DNA of 64,000 nucleotides from Calliphora vicina (GCF_958450345.1 NC_088781.1:117130431-117194430); one strand, 5' to 3'. Positions 45,897 through 58,455 are shown, counted from the first letter of the stretch. Program-made: numbers and translations. Notes: generated by a model not told the origin, from the sequence alone.

Positions 45897-47570
45897 GAAG
45901 AGAGTGGAAGATACATTGAGAGTTTGACGAATACTAAACATACGAACTTTTCTCTTTGGAAAGCCACACGTAACATCAAACCACCGGTAGAGGGAAAAAC
46001 TCCGTTGAGAAAATCTGACGGTAATTGGGCAAGAAATGCTAAGGACAAAGCATTAATTTTTGCCGAGCACCTACGTAATGTAGATATTTAAGCCAAATCC
46101 ACCCAACAATGATTTTGTACTGGAAAATCCTCCTGTTCATGAGACAGCGGATGATCATATCAGATCATATCCCGAGGACGTTCGAAAAGTTATCAAAAAT
46201 AACATAAATATAAAAATATTTCCAGGATATGACAAAATTACGCCATCCATGATTAAAAACCAACCGAATATAGCTATAATCGTGCTATCTGTATTGCTTT
46301 CTGCGATCATTAGACTAGGCGTTTTCCCAACTAATTGGAAAATTGCTCAGATCATAATGATACCTAAACCAGGAAAAGATTTAACAATGCCGTCTTCATG
46401 CAGACCTATAAGTCTACTGCCATGCATATCAGTTATTTGAGAAAATATTGCAATGTAAAATTATGCAATAATTAAATAACCAAAATATTATCCCAGTTCA
46501 TCAATTTGGTTTTCGTGAACAACATGGAACCATTGAACAAGTTAATCGATTGACTGGAGAGATCAGAAAATCTTTTGAAAATAAAAAATACTGCTGTGCT
46601 ATCTTTTTGGACATCGCCCAGGCCTCCGACAAGGTGTGGCATAAGGGGTTAATTCACAAAATTAAGTGTCTACTGCCACCAAGTACGCATCGATTGCTGG
46701 AGTCATACATATCAGACCGAGTTTTTAGAGTGAAATATTGCGATAATGTAACAGTAAATTATGAAATTAAAGCTGGTGTTCCACAGGGAAGTGTTCTCGG
46801 ACCAACACTTTATTTGATATATACTTCTGACTTGCCTGTGTGTGATAGACTTACCATATCAACATTCGCAGATCCGTAGGTAGCTTCTACGAAATCGGCC
46901 AATTATCTGAGACTCGTGGAGATATGGTGGAATAACTGGAGAATACGAGTAAATGAACTCAAAAGTAAACTCATCACATTTACTCTCAGAAGGAGTGACT
47001 GTCCACCTATCACACTAAATAACATAAACATTCCACAGACAGATACTGTTAGATACCTTGGTTTTCACTTGGATAGACGACTTACTTGGCGTCGTCATAT
47101 AGAAGCCATGAGACTTCACATGAAAATTAAGCCTTGACTATAAAGTCATCCTGTATAAATGTGTTTTAAAACCAATCTGGACATATGGAATCCAATTGTG
47201 GGGAACGGCCAGTAATTCCAGTATTGAACTTATACAGAGGGCCCAATCGAGAATTCTTAGAACAATTACAGGTGCACCTTTAAACATCCATAGAGACCTA
47301 CCGTTAGTTAAAGATGAATTCAAGAATGTCCGCGAGAAATACATCATGAAATTGCGAAACCACCCGAACCCGCTTGCAAGACATCTCACACAGACCCAAA
47401 CAAGATCAAGGCTTCGTAGAGCCGATCTACCACCCCGCTAAGATGTGGCCCATATGAACATCAAAGCTCCCGTCAGAGAGCATTTAGTTTTAATTTTAGT
47501 TATAAGATTTTATTACTTATTGTCAGGCCTAAGTAAGGCAGATTCGATAAATAAATAAACATTAAAAAAA
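45897..47570 (+). pseudogene. Jockey-type LINE, second copy (3' part)
   Basis: Identical by inspection to 40749-42422. It lacks the endonuclease because the duplication starts inside ORF2. The same inactivating stop after FADP is present, so the damage predates the duplication. Confidence 0.9.
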
Positions 47571-47718
47571 AATATCCAAATTTGACCAATTGTGATGTTA
47601 AATTGCATATTTATTTAAAAATTTCAAAATTATAAAAAACTTCCTGATTCCTGATAGGATTTCGGCATTTAAATGAAGACATTAGGTCTTAATATAGTTC
47701 TACATTGTTCAATTTTAC

Positions 47719-48292
47719 ATTAGTGGCCGTTCGGGATATAGAAGGAGCCTTTAATAATGCATAATCTGCAACTATATGATTAGCTCTACAAGATCACGGT
47801 CTAGACCAAGCAATTGTTATGTTGATCATGAACCTTTTTTTATGATCATTCGCTCTGAAAAGGGGAAAGACACTTTATTATCACTACTTCTGTGGAATCT
47901 GGCCGTAAATTGTCTGCTCAGAAAATTGTATCTCATGGTTTATAAGACTGTGGCCTATGAGGATGACGTAGCAGTGGCAGTCTCTGGGATCCACTTGGCA
48001 TGATAACACATCAGTTGGAGAATACACTCAGTTTACTAAGTCGGTGGAGTACTGAGAGTAGACTGAGTGTGAACCCAAGCAAAACCGAACTTGTATTGTT
48101 CACAAGGAAGTACAAGAATACTTATTTCCCGCTACCCCGATTAAATGGAGTTGAACTAAGACTCTCGGACAGCGTAAATACTTGTATGTTATTCTGATCA
48201 GTTATTCTGATCAGTAAACTATACTGGAAACCCAATACTCTAATAAGGATAACCAAAGCCTTGACGGCAATGTATGTCTGTAGGGTTATAAT
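47719..48292 (+). pseudogene. R1/I-type LINE reverse-transcriptase fragment, second copy
   Basis: Second copy of 42571-43144, with the same YEDD change and the same frameshifts. Confidence 0.85.
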
Positions 48293-50957
48293 TAGGGTTG
48301 CCAGATTCAGATTTGCAAAAAGCTGGACATAGGGGTCTAAAAAGCTGGACAAATCAAAAAAAAACTGGACATTAAAAAAATTACTGAGAAAATATTAATT
48401 TTGGTTTTGTGTAAATAATTTTTATTAAAATATATTTTTATCCATTGTAATCAACATACATATATGCACAGAGAAAACAGATTCGTGATAGCAACCGAAT
48501 TTGTTGCCAATCGAATGATTCTACCTTAGTGACCCAATTTTACAGTTGTGGGTACACAATTTTGGAAGGGGGAACTATAGTTTGGTTGCTTCAACCGTAA
48601 TTCTTCTTTATCAACTGACTTTCTGTATATTTCATATATTTGCCAATATTTTAAGATAAATAAAGAATATCTGAAACTTAAAAATTATCATTAAACATAA
48701 TAAAACATTCATAAACATAAAAGCATTTCATCCACTTAAATCAATTTAATCATTTTCGCGCATATTGTCTCATTTTGTAGCTGAAAATCATAAAAAAACT
48801 AAAAATTTTCCATGAAAAATTTCAAACATTTTTGAACAACATAAAAATATAAATGAAATTAAAATTATATTTTTCAAGCCAAAACATATCATACTATTTA
48901 AGAAATTATTTATAAATGTTATGAATTGAAATCAATGAAATCGAATCATAGGCGCATATTCATAAACGATCACCAATTGTTAACTTTTTTAAGTACCAAT
49001 TTAAGTTATTCACAATTGGTTACTTTCAGCACAATTAGTTAGCACTTAATCATGGGTAAAGTTGTAACTAAATGCCAACTACTAATACACTACAAAAAAA
49101 CAGCTGATTGATTTCATTTTAATACATGTATACAAAAACAAAATAATCTAGAGATGTGTTTTTTTTTTCTCAACAACATTCTATTGAAAAATTTAATTTT
49201 ACATGCCCTTATTTTAATTGATTTACATACAAATTACAACTATAAATTTTGTATGTACTTTTTAGAGAACAAAAATAGTTTTTTAATAGTTTTCTAAGCC
49301 TTTTAATTAATTACAGTATATATCGATCGAAATATTATCGATATTTTGTTTTCTCTACATGTCAAAGCAGTAACTAAGCTAGTTATGAATTGTGAATAAG
49401 ATCTACAACTATCTATGAACTATTTTTTAGTTTCTGTTTTACTAGTTCCGACTTTAGTTATGATTTATGAATATGCGCCATAATATTTATGTTGAAACTT
49501 TTTTCTGTGTATATAAAATTTTCTTACATTTTATGCATAAATTTTATGAAAGCTTAATTTTTTGCCTTTCCATAACCATAACTGTTTTTTTCGTTCTAAA
49601 AATGTGTGAGAACTACGACCTATCGTAAAACAGTTTTTTCAAAATAACTCAAAATTTTGAGGGTGTTTCAAAATCTTTGAAAACGGGCGTTACAACCCCC
49701 ACTTGGTCGCTTTTCAAGTTTTTACAAAAAGTGTTTTTTTTAGCAGTTATTTAAAAATTTAGAATCACAATAAAATATTTTCATTGCATTCCTTAAAATT
49801 TATTTAACTATGCCTAAAATTGTTCGGTTCAGTCCGTCATATACATATTTATATTATTAAATACAAAACACTGCCACTTTATTTCGTTTTTGAACTTACG
49901 GATTTTGGCCTATTCCCAACTTAGAGGTTTGTAAACCATTTTGAAAATCTTTACAAACTTCCTCTAAATTCGTTCGTATTAATATTTCAGCTCTAATCAG
50001 GTCGAATGACATTCGGTATATTTATTTAGTATAAAGATTGTTTAAAGTAGTAAAAAGTCTTTCACAAAAAGCTATGCTTACTGGTATTGAAAATACGATA
50101 CATACAACTTTTCTTAAAATCATTACTTTCACGTTTGGTAAAAATATAGGACCATATCATTTGACAAATCTCTTGGTATTTGTTTATAAACTTCACGAAG
50201 GCTGCAGTAATCGATATATGTATAGTTTATCGTTATCTATTTCTTCAGATATTTGAAGGTTTTGCGGAAGTTTTTGTAAAACTACCCAAGAAAATATGTT
50301 TTTTTTTAAATTTAAAAATGCTATTTTTTAAAAAAACGATTTTCTAAATAGCTGACCGCTGTTTTTAAAAAGTCTTCTACTTCAGTCTTAGGGCCATTAT
50401 TACAACTTGCCGTTATAGTTAAAGGTAACTTTAATCAATAGAAAAAGGTACCCTTAAAGGTAACTTTAACTATAACGGCAAGTTGTAATAATGGCCCTTA
50501 AAGTTTTTTGCTCATTAGGAAACATTTTTTTCGAAATGCTGTTAACTTTGGTGCCAAAAAATTTGTTTTCTACTTTTGAGGCTATTTATTAGTACGGTCA
50601 TTATATCGAGCAACTCTAAAACTGTACAAGAGTCATTCTCAAGAGCTAAAATATTGTATGAAATTCCTCATTAAGTTTTGCATAAAATATAAAAATGCTT
50701 CTGATAATCCTTAACTTTTATATTCTTCTTCATTGTCGTCATTATCAGAAATTCCATATGAAACGTATTCCCCTAAAACTTTTTGGCATTTATTTTTTCC
50801 TTTCTTCTTAGTAGTAAGTAAATATGAAGTAATAAATAATATAGATATTATGTCGAAAATTTCTATTTAGCTGGACAAATGAAATTTTAGCTTGAAACTG
50901 GACAGGCATAAAAAAAGCTGGACAATCCAGCCAAGTCCAGCCAGGCTGGCAACCCTA
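48293..50957 (-). mobile_element. hAT transposon, second copy
   Basis: Second copy of 43145-45809, including the flanking GTTATAAT (48285-48292 and 50958-50965) and both nested MITEs (48950-49480 and 50388-50500). The copy came from segmental duplication and not from a separate transposition, since the flanks are duplicated too. Confidence 0.9.
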
Positions 50958-50965
50958 GTTATAAT

Positions 50966-52400
50966 ACAGTAGCGTATGCGGATGACGTAGCAATGGTAGT
51001 CTCTGGTATTCACTTGGGCACGATATCATAGCGGTTGGAGACTAAGTCGGTGAAGTACTGACAGTGGACTGAGTGTGAACCCAAGCAAAACCGAACTTGT
51101 ATTGTTCACAAAGAAGTACAAAAATACTTATTTCCCGCTACTCCGATTAAATGCTGTCTGTAGATAGATCCAGGTGTATTGGCTATTTGATACGATCACC
51201 AAGCCGATATTATTCTATGAAGTCTCTGAATGCTATTCGATAAAGTATTAAGGAGAATGACAATCCTGATAACACGAGCCCTAATGACGACTGTAACAAA
51301 TTCGCTGTTTACAATATTAAACTGGATCCCTGTGAAACTAATGGCCAGAAAAATGGAACACAGGCTAAATGGGATTGGTGCATGGAAATATGGATCATAC
51401 CACTATGAAATATTGCCATGCCACTATAATCGGAAATATACCGGATCTTGTAGATAATATTGATTATTGCACTCCCAGGCCCGTCCTTTCGAGAAACTTC
51501 GGTTTCTCAATTCCATTTAACATGGAATTAATGGAAAGACCTTCTTGACACTTGACACAACGAGTCTCTCAGTTTATACGGACAATTCTTGAAAGGGATA
51601 TCGAGTTGGCGGAGGTGTCTACATTCAGGAATACGGAAATCGGTTATCTTTTAGAATTCCAAATGAATGAAGTATTATCAAGCTGAAATATCGGCTATTA
51701 AAAGGTAGGCTAACTGGCTCAGTTATAACAAGATATCAGGCAAGGATATTCATATATATACTGATAGTCAAGCCACAATAAAATCTCTGACAGGTGTGAA
51801 CACAGCATCGAACATAATCACAGGAATGCCGGGCTTCCTTAAATAAGATGGCGAGACATTCGTACAGATGTACTAATTTGGGAACTTGGACAGGGAGATA
51901 TTTTAGGCAACTGTGATGCTGATGACAGGTGTGTACACAACATCGAACAAAGTCAAGGAATGCCGGACATCCTTAAATAGGAAGGGGAGACAATCAACAA
52001 TCGTCCTCATTGGTACTTTTACTATGAGCTGGCTCAGACAAGATGGGGGTGTTAACCTACCTGTATGATTACCAGAATGATATGGCCCCGACTAAACCGA
52101 GAGCGGTCAACATATATCCTTGGCCTGACACGCTCACAATTAAGTATGATTTGGCCAGCCCTATAACGACATCTGACTTCTGGATGAGACCATTTTTCAT
52201 ATTCTTTGTAATTGCTCGACATTGTGAGATCTACGCATCAGGTTTCTGGGACATCGTTCCTTCAGTAGTATTCAGAAGTTAGAATGCATCAATGCCTTTA
52301 TTAGCAATTGGGTGCTCACGTCGGACATGGGAATCTCCACGGGGTGACCTAGTATCCGTCAAATGACTAGTGCACACTAATCTCCTTACTTCTCCTCTTC
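50966..52400 (+). pseudogene. R1/I-type LINE, thumb to C-terminus, heavily decayed
   Basis: It begins VAYADDVAMVVSGIHLG (50969 on) and continues past the duplication boundary with NPSKTELVLFT-like sequence (51080-51120) and FPATPIK. A degraded region follows around 51230-51460 (ARKMEHRLNGIGAWKYGSYH). An RNase H-like IFIYILIVKPQ stretch (about 51745) follows, and then about 51830-52020 the block tgccgg/cttaaata...gagac occurs twice. Near 52180-52300 is a degraded C-terminal part. It is full of stops. It ends near a CATAACCTAGCCC tail at 52701-52713. Confidence 0.7.
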
Positions 52401-52725
52401 TGACCTTCTTCTCTATCCCTTACACAAAATACTAAAGTAAATCGCACAAAAACATATTACAAAATGAAAAAGAAATAAATAATATTGAGACATTTAAAAC
52501 AGTAAGAAAAAATCGTACAAAATATACATATAAATGTCTCTACAAATTACGTTAAATTTACCTACACATTTGTGTAGGAGGGGACGGAAAGAGATACATT
52601 TCTTCTAATCCATTACTCTAGCTGACTTCCCTCTTCTCTTTTCATCTCTATCCAAGTGAGCTGTTCTCTTTCCTGCTTCTACTAGAGGCCTGGCTGTTAA
52701 CATAACCTAGCCCTACAGTGGATTT
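52401..52725. other. LINE 3' tail and unclassified sequence
   Basis: Non-coding. The cataacctagcc motif near 52705 resembles the tails of the other R1/I-type LINE fragments in this window. Confidence 0.45.
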
Positions 52726-53490
52726 AATCGTAGGTCTTCATATAGTGAAACTTTAGCTTTAATCGTGGGTCTTTAAATAGTGAAACTTTAGCTTTAATCG
52801 TAGGTTTTTAAATAGTGAAACTTTAGCTTTAATCGTAGGTCTTTATATAGTGAAACTTTAGTTTTAATCGTAGGCCTTTATATAGTGAAACTTTAGCTTT
52901 AATCGTAGGTCTTTAAATAGTGAAACTATAGCTTTAGTCGTAGGTCTTTATATAGTGAAACTTTAGCTTTAATCGTAGGTCTTTAAATAGTGAAACTTTA
53001 GCTTTAATCGTAGGTCTTTAAATAGTGAAACTTTAGTTTTAATCGTAGGTCTTTATATAGTGAAACTTTAGCTTTAATCGTAGGTCTTTAAATAGTGAAA
53101 CTTTAGCTTCAATCGTAGGTCTTTAAATAGTGAAACTTTAGCTTCAATCGTAGGTCTTTAAATAGTGAAACTTTAGCTTCAATCGTAGGTCTTTATGTGG
53201 CTCAACTTTAATCTTAATTGTAGGTCTTTATGTGGCTCAACTTTAATCTTAATTGTAGGTCTTTATATAGTCCAAAATTTGCTTTAATCGTAGCTCTTTA
53301 TGTGGCTCAACTTTAGCCTTAATTCTAGAGTTATATAGTCCAACTTTTAATTGTAGGTCTTTAAATAGTGAAACATTAGCTTTTCTCGTAGGTCTTTTTA
53401 TAGTGAAACTTTTTCTCTAATTGTAGGTCTTTATATAGTCCAACATAAGCTTTAATTGCAGATCCTTATATAGTACAACATTAGCTTATT
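52726..53490. repeat. Second 35-bp minisatellite, homogeneous part
   Basis: About 21 tandem units of 35 bp. A typical unit has aatcgtaggtctttaaatag, then tgaaactttagcttt. Units 52726-53190 are nearly identical; from about 53200 variants with gtggctcaa and agtccaac appear and length varies. Not coding. Confidence 0.95.
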
Positions 53491-54295
53491 AAACAATTAT
53501 TCGATGTTGTTGGAAATTATGATTTGTCATTCTCGTAATGTTGGATTCCCTTCGGTCGTATTTCCAAGCTGAAAACAAAATTGTAAGGAAATATAGCGAT
53601 ATCTAATGCGAGGAACAAATTTGTTTAATAGACAAAACGAATTAATATGCTGGCATTCTCATAATTATATAAGTTTTTTGCTTATTAAAGTTAAGTTCCT
53701 TTTTGGCATAAAGTTCCATATACTTCCTAATATATTTCCTTCACATTTCCCAAAAAACTCCTTTTTAAAAAACGTGACATTAATAATTTAATTTTAAATC
53801 CTTACAACAAAAACCCTCTTTTTCCGGACAACAAACATAGAAAAAAACCCAGGATACTTAAATAATGTCCATAAAAACTCGTTAACAACTAGACAAACAA
53901 AATGACAAAAATTAATGAAACAAAAAAAACGAACACTAGACATTAAAATGACACAAAGAAAAAAAATTAAAAATTGGCTTGATGGCTACAGATGGAAAAC
54001 GAGTAGATGGTTAAAATCAAATACACATAGAAGGAAGCCACATCGCATCACAACATGTAAGAATGTAATAAAGCTGCATGTAAAACCCTTTTTAGAACAT
54101 GACATTAATGGCATGAACTTTTTCGCATTAGAGAACTCAAGTGACTGACCTCAAACTTAAGTGGATGTGAAAAGTAACAGAATATAACTCTAATAAAACG
54201 TACACACATAGAAGATGTAAAATGGATAAAGGAAGTATTGAAATTGAAAAGGATGTAAAATGTAGGAAACGATTAAGAAGAAACTTGTCATTTGC
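53491..54295. other. Spacer inside the minisatellite region
   Basis: No repeat units and no recognised gene. The open frame at 53915-54148 is lysine/arginine-rich (KTSRWLKSNTHRRKPHRI) and has no known domain; it is probably chance. Confidence 0.45.
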
Positions 54296-54972
54296 AATTA
54301 AAGATCTTTATAGGCCAACTTTAACTTTAATCGTAGCTCTGTATTTAGTCCAAAATTAGTTTCAATTGTAGGCCTTTATAGAGCCCAACTTTAGCTGCAA
54401 TCTTGGGTTTTTTATTGTCCAACTTTAGACTCGATCAAAGGTCTGTATATAGTCCAACATTAGGTTCAGTTGTAGGTCTTTATATATCCCAACTATTGCT
54501 TTAATCGTAGGTTTTTATATAGCACAACTTTAGCTTCTATCGAAGGTCTATATATAACCCAACATTAGCTTTAATTGTACGTTTTTATATAGCCCAACTT
54601 TAGCTTCAATCGTAAATTTTTATATAGTAAAACTTTAGCTTCGTTTATAGGCCTTTAATAGCTCAACATTTGCTTCGAGAGTAGATCTTTATATAGTTCA
54701 AGTTTAGCTTTAGACGTATATCTTTATTTAATTTTTTAAATAACCAAACTTTAGCTTCAATCATAAGTCTTTATATAGCCCAATTTTAGTTTCATTTGTA
54801 GAGCTTTATATAGCCCAACTTTAGTTTCAATCGTAGGTCTTTATATAGTCCAATATTAGATCTGTATATAGTCCAGCTTTATCTTCAATTGCAGGTCTAT
54901 ATATTGCCCAACTTATATCCAATAGTAAGTGATTATATAGTCCAACATTAACTACAATTGTAGGATTCCAAC

Positions 54973-55921
54973 TAGGGTTTTCCATTTCCCGACCTTTTTT
55001 GATTCCCGGGTACCCGGCTATTCCCGAAATATAATAATACTGTAAGCTATGAATATTATAGCAAAATTTCATATAAAAACTTAGTGTTATAATCATTATA
55101 TATAGAGCTTCGTAGTAATTAATTCAATTTGAGCTTAATTCACCAAAATCTTAATCCGTAATTAAAAAATGCTAGCCTATCATTTCATAAATTCATTCCC
55201 AATATCTAGTTCTTTAGCTTTCTTCAAAAGCTTCATTTAAATTGAATTAATTTTGAAATTAATTAATAACAGAATTTATTCAAACTTTGAATGATTAAAT
55301 TTTTGTTGATTCAAATCTACTACAAATTGAGTTAAAAGGTTTTTACTTCATTTAGTTTTATCAACAAATTTAACTGAATAGTTAAGAGATAAAATTTATG
55401 TTGATCTCGAAAATTTCCAATTTATTGGATTCAAAGGTGAATTTTTATAATACAACATCTGCAAAACACACTCATTATAAATCTGTCATTCCTACCAAGG
55501 ACTATTGCTGTGTTTCCTTTCAAGGCCAAAATCGATTCTATACTTGAAAATACCAAATGGTGTGCCGCCATCAAAAGTAGGGACCTTTGTTCTACTGGTG
55601 TTTTCTGGAATAATTCGCACCAGTCAATCTTCACATTGAAGATTATTCACCTTTATTTCTAGATGGTGCAGTATTTCATATGCTTTTTTAAATGGTCATT
55701 CGAAAAACCCCAAATAAATAATAAGTGGTCTATTATTGCCGAGATATAAACGAAAAACTGTAAAAAAACTTTTCACTTTTTTTTTAAAAAAAAAAGAGTT
55801 CTAACTTGTTTTCTTTGTAGTTTCGTCAGATTTAAATTCCCGGGAATCCCGACTAAAAATCCCGGGAATCGGGTAATGAAAAATTGGCAAATTCCCGGGA
55901 ACTCCCGGGATAAAAACCCTA
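54973..55921. mobile_element. hAT-type element, 949 bp, in the minisatellite
   Basis: It starts TAGGGTTTTCCATTTCCCG and ends with CGGGATAAAAACCCTA; the ends are inverted repeats with repeated cccgggaat motifs inside. The exact 8-bp target duplication ATTCCAAC lies at 54965-54972 and 55922-55929. The interior 55105-55400 matches the inverse of the AT-rich repeat at 9138-9413. Around 55640-55430 on the minus strand TKVPTFDGGTPFGIFKYRI can be read; it resembles the conserved start of some LTR-retrotransposon gag proteins, but that is uncertain. Confidence 0.87.
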
Positions 55922-56113
55922 ATTCCAACATTAGTTCAATCATTGGCCCTTATATAGTTCAATCATTGGTCATTAGTCCGGTATTAGCTTCAACTATAGA
56001 TCTTTAAATCCAACTCTGGCTTCAATTGTAGATCTTCATATAAGTAATACAACATTAACTTTAGTCGTAGGTCTTTATAAAGTTCTGCATTGGCTTTATA
56101 TAGTCCTAGGTTA

Positions 56114-56210
56114 AGCACGGATCCAGGTCAACCATTTCTTTTTTTGATATTAAAACTTTTGATTTTGGAGTGGGAAAAAATTTATTTTCAACACCCTAGA
56201 TCCGCGCCTG
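56114..56210. mobile_element. Short MITE-like foldback
   Basis: gcacggatccagg near the left edge is inverted as cctagatccgcgc at the right edge (11 of 13 match). The interior is an AT-rich 70 bp. It interrupts degenerate minisatellite units on both sides. Confidence 0.55.
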
Positions 56211-56680
56211 TCCTGGGTTAGCTTCAATTGTAGGTCTTGTATAGTGTAACAAGGACTTTAATCGTAGATTATCGTATGACTTTATATAGTACTGCATTAG
56301 CATTAGGATTTTGTATAACCCAATACCAGCTTTAATTGTAGGTCATTATATAGTCCTAAATTATCCATTGATCTTCATATAACCCAAGATTAGCTTCAAT
56401 CGTAGGTCATTATTGACTCCAACAATATCTTTAATCGTTGGTCTAAATATAGTGAAACTTTTCATAGTCCTACATTAGATTCAATATATAGCCCAATCTC
56501 AGCTGTTGGTATAGCTCAACATTAGCTTCAATTGAATGGGATTAGATAGCTTTGCATTAGCTTCAATTACAGGTATTTTATAGCTCAGTATTAGCTTAAA
56601 TCAAAGGTCTTCATTTAGTTCAAACCTAGCATCAATGGTTGTAAGTCTTTATAAAATGTAATCCAAAATTTCAGCTTAAT

Positions 56681-57289
56681 TTTCATTTCACCCACTGATA
56701 TCCTCCATCTGCAACCTAAGTAACAGATATTCGTACATGAAATCTATTTAAGTTAAAACTGTTCTATCTGCTGAGTGTAAAGACAGCAAGTGAAACCACA
56801 GTTTGCATGTTTTAGTGCATTACATCAGTTCTGGAGATTTGTAAGAGATGTGCATCCCTTTTCTTTACTTCCTTTAGACACCAACGCAAACATCATCATC
56901 GTCGTCATCATCGCCATCATCAGCAACATGAAATGTTCGTGTCTGTTGAGTATTGTATTGTGTTGTGTTTTTCTTGTGCACTTCAAGGTTAATCATGCAT
57001 CGTTGTTACGCGTTAATACCTTCATGTGAGCTGGACCACGTGTTTTTGCAGTAACCACACGGAGACATCAACATCTATACATTTGCAGGCACAGCAAACC
57101 AAACCAAAGAGCCATACAGTCAGTCGGCCAGCCAGCCATAAACTCAACCATTCATTCAGTCATTCAGCAGTCAGTCATTTTTGCCCTTAAACCACTCATC
57201 ATCATTAACAGAGACGTGGAGGAAAGGGCTACGAATAACAGACTATATGAAATGATCCTGATTTAAGTAGGAATAATTAGTTTTGTTGG
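56681..57289 (+). other. Non-repetitive interval with a short signal-peptide-like frame
   Basis: From ATG at 56930 a 33-codon frame reads MKCSCLLSIVLCCVFLVHFK then VNHASLLRVNTFM, stop. A basic N-terminus, a hydrophobic core and a small-residue site after VNHA look like a secretion signal. It is preceded by a CATCATCGTC-rich run. About 57110-57190 contains repeated cagtcagtc and cattcattcag. It could be the first exon of a small secreted protein or chance. No downstream exon was recognised. Confidence 0.35.
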
Positions 57290-57535
57290 ATTTCAATTTA
57301 ATTTCCATTTTTGTGCTGTTATTGTAAATACTGGACTTGATGTTATATTTTTCTTAAGTTTCATCAAAATCGGCCCAAAAATATATAACATTTCGCTATC
57401 TTTCCATTAGAAATTCCAAATATTGAAAAATTTGATATTTGACCAAAAAATTTTGGTAGTATTTTAGGTCATTGCGAAAGTATTCAGCGGGTACCGTTTC
57501 AACATTTCAAACATTTAATTCTAAGGGACACTCTA
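57290..57535. mobile_element. Internally deleted copy of the 2807-4401 repeat (inverted)
   Basis: It ends ttctaagggacactcta, the inverse of the start of the family at 2807. It contains aaatcggcccaaaaatatat and ttccattagaaattccaaat in common with 4265-4345. The large interior is missing. It directly abuts LINE sequence at 57536. Confidence 0.7.
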
Positions 57536-58110
57536 ATGGTGAGGCTAATTTGTGCTTTGTTTTGTGTGGAAACAGAGTGCCTTCTATGACCAGACTGTTT
57601 TCCGCTCACATGTTCACAAACAGTTCTCCTGCCTAAGCAACGCACCCCCATAATGCTTTCAAGACCAGTGTTGTTGGGTCCGGTTTGAGCTTAAAGTCGC
57701 CCATTACTTCCAGAATATCACCACGATTCGTGGATGTTATTGCACGATCCAAGAGGATCACTTCAACCTCGGAAACATTAATGGGCGCATAGCATTGGAT
57801 GCATGTGAGATGTCTGCCACCTGTACGTAGTCTTATTGCTATTATGCGGCCAGAATAGGGTTTCATACTAATAAGAGCTTTATGTGCTTCCTTGGAGAGA
57901 AAAAAATCAACTCCAGATGCTCTATTTTCGTTGGCTGCCTTACCAAAGTATAATGCGTGGAGTCCATTTGTTATTGATTGTTCGTCCGTATCAGGCCATC
58001 TCATTTCGCTTGTAGAAGTAGTCGTTTGTAGCTCATAAACTCCTTGCAAAGTTGAGCCAGACGCGATTGTTCCATTAGCGTTCTAACATTCCATGTTACG
58101 GCTCTTCATG
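57536..58110 (-). pseudogene. RTE-type LINE endonuclease fragment
   Basis: On the minus strand the frame 57633-58049 has ANENRASGVDFFLSKEAHKA, PYSGRIIAIRLRTGGRHLTC and IQCYAPINVSEVE, then EVMGDFKLKP, a changed form of the GDFNAK motif of apurinic-type endonucleases in RTE elements. Upstream another frame supplies a WNVRTL-like start and SEMRWPDTDEQS. Downstream, after stops, ENSLVIEGTLFPHKTKHK continues the domain. The reverse transcriptase is missing. It has at least two stops and a frameshift, so it is dead. Confidence 0.82.
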
Positions 58111-58455
58111 CTAAAAGTCGTCATCAGTAAATCTGATCGTTTTGTTTCGGTTTCGGTAATCATTTAATTTTAAGACGAATTAGCTGACTAGGCTTCCGTA
58201 TCCGATCCTGGTGCTGCCAGCTGCCTTCCCGACAGGCGTTTATTATATGTTTTTCGAAGGCTATACTTATATTCTTCCTACTACTTCCTGAGATGGTGAT
58301 CAAGCCATTCGGGACACTCTGTTGGTAAAAAAGCTAAGTTTCACAGATAGTTATCTCCTACTGTCCTGAGGTGTTATTTTAACCATTTGCCAGGGAATAC
58401 CTGGCCGGAGGTTTTGAAAGGAATCATTCCTGGCCACTCCCAAGTCAAGTATTAG
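58111..58455. other. Stretch without a recognised gene
   Basis: It may include the 5' flank of the RTE fragment (ggtgctgccagctgccttcc). No coding sequence is assigned. Confidence 0.35.

Larger units (their letters stand above)
45897..51044. repeat. Tandem duplication, unit 2 (5148 bp)
   Basis: This is the second copy of 40749-45896. It abuts unit 1 directly. Contents and order are the same; the right edge continues into LINE sequence that unit 1 lacks. Confidence 0.95.
54296..56680. repeat. Second minisatellite, degenerate part, interrupted by inserts
   Basis: Diverged copies of the 35-bp unit (tttaatcgtaggtctttata, tagcccaactttagc) continue with variable length to about 56680. They are interrupted by a 949-bp hAT element (54973-55921) and a short foldback (about 56114-56210). 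Confidence 0.85.
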
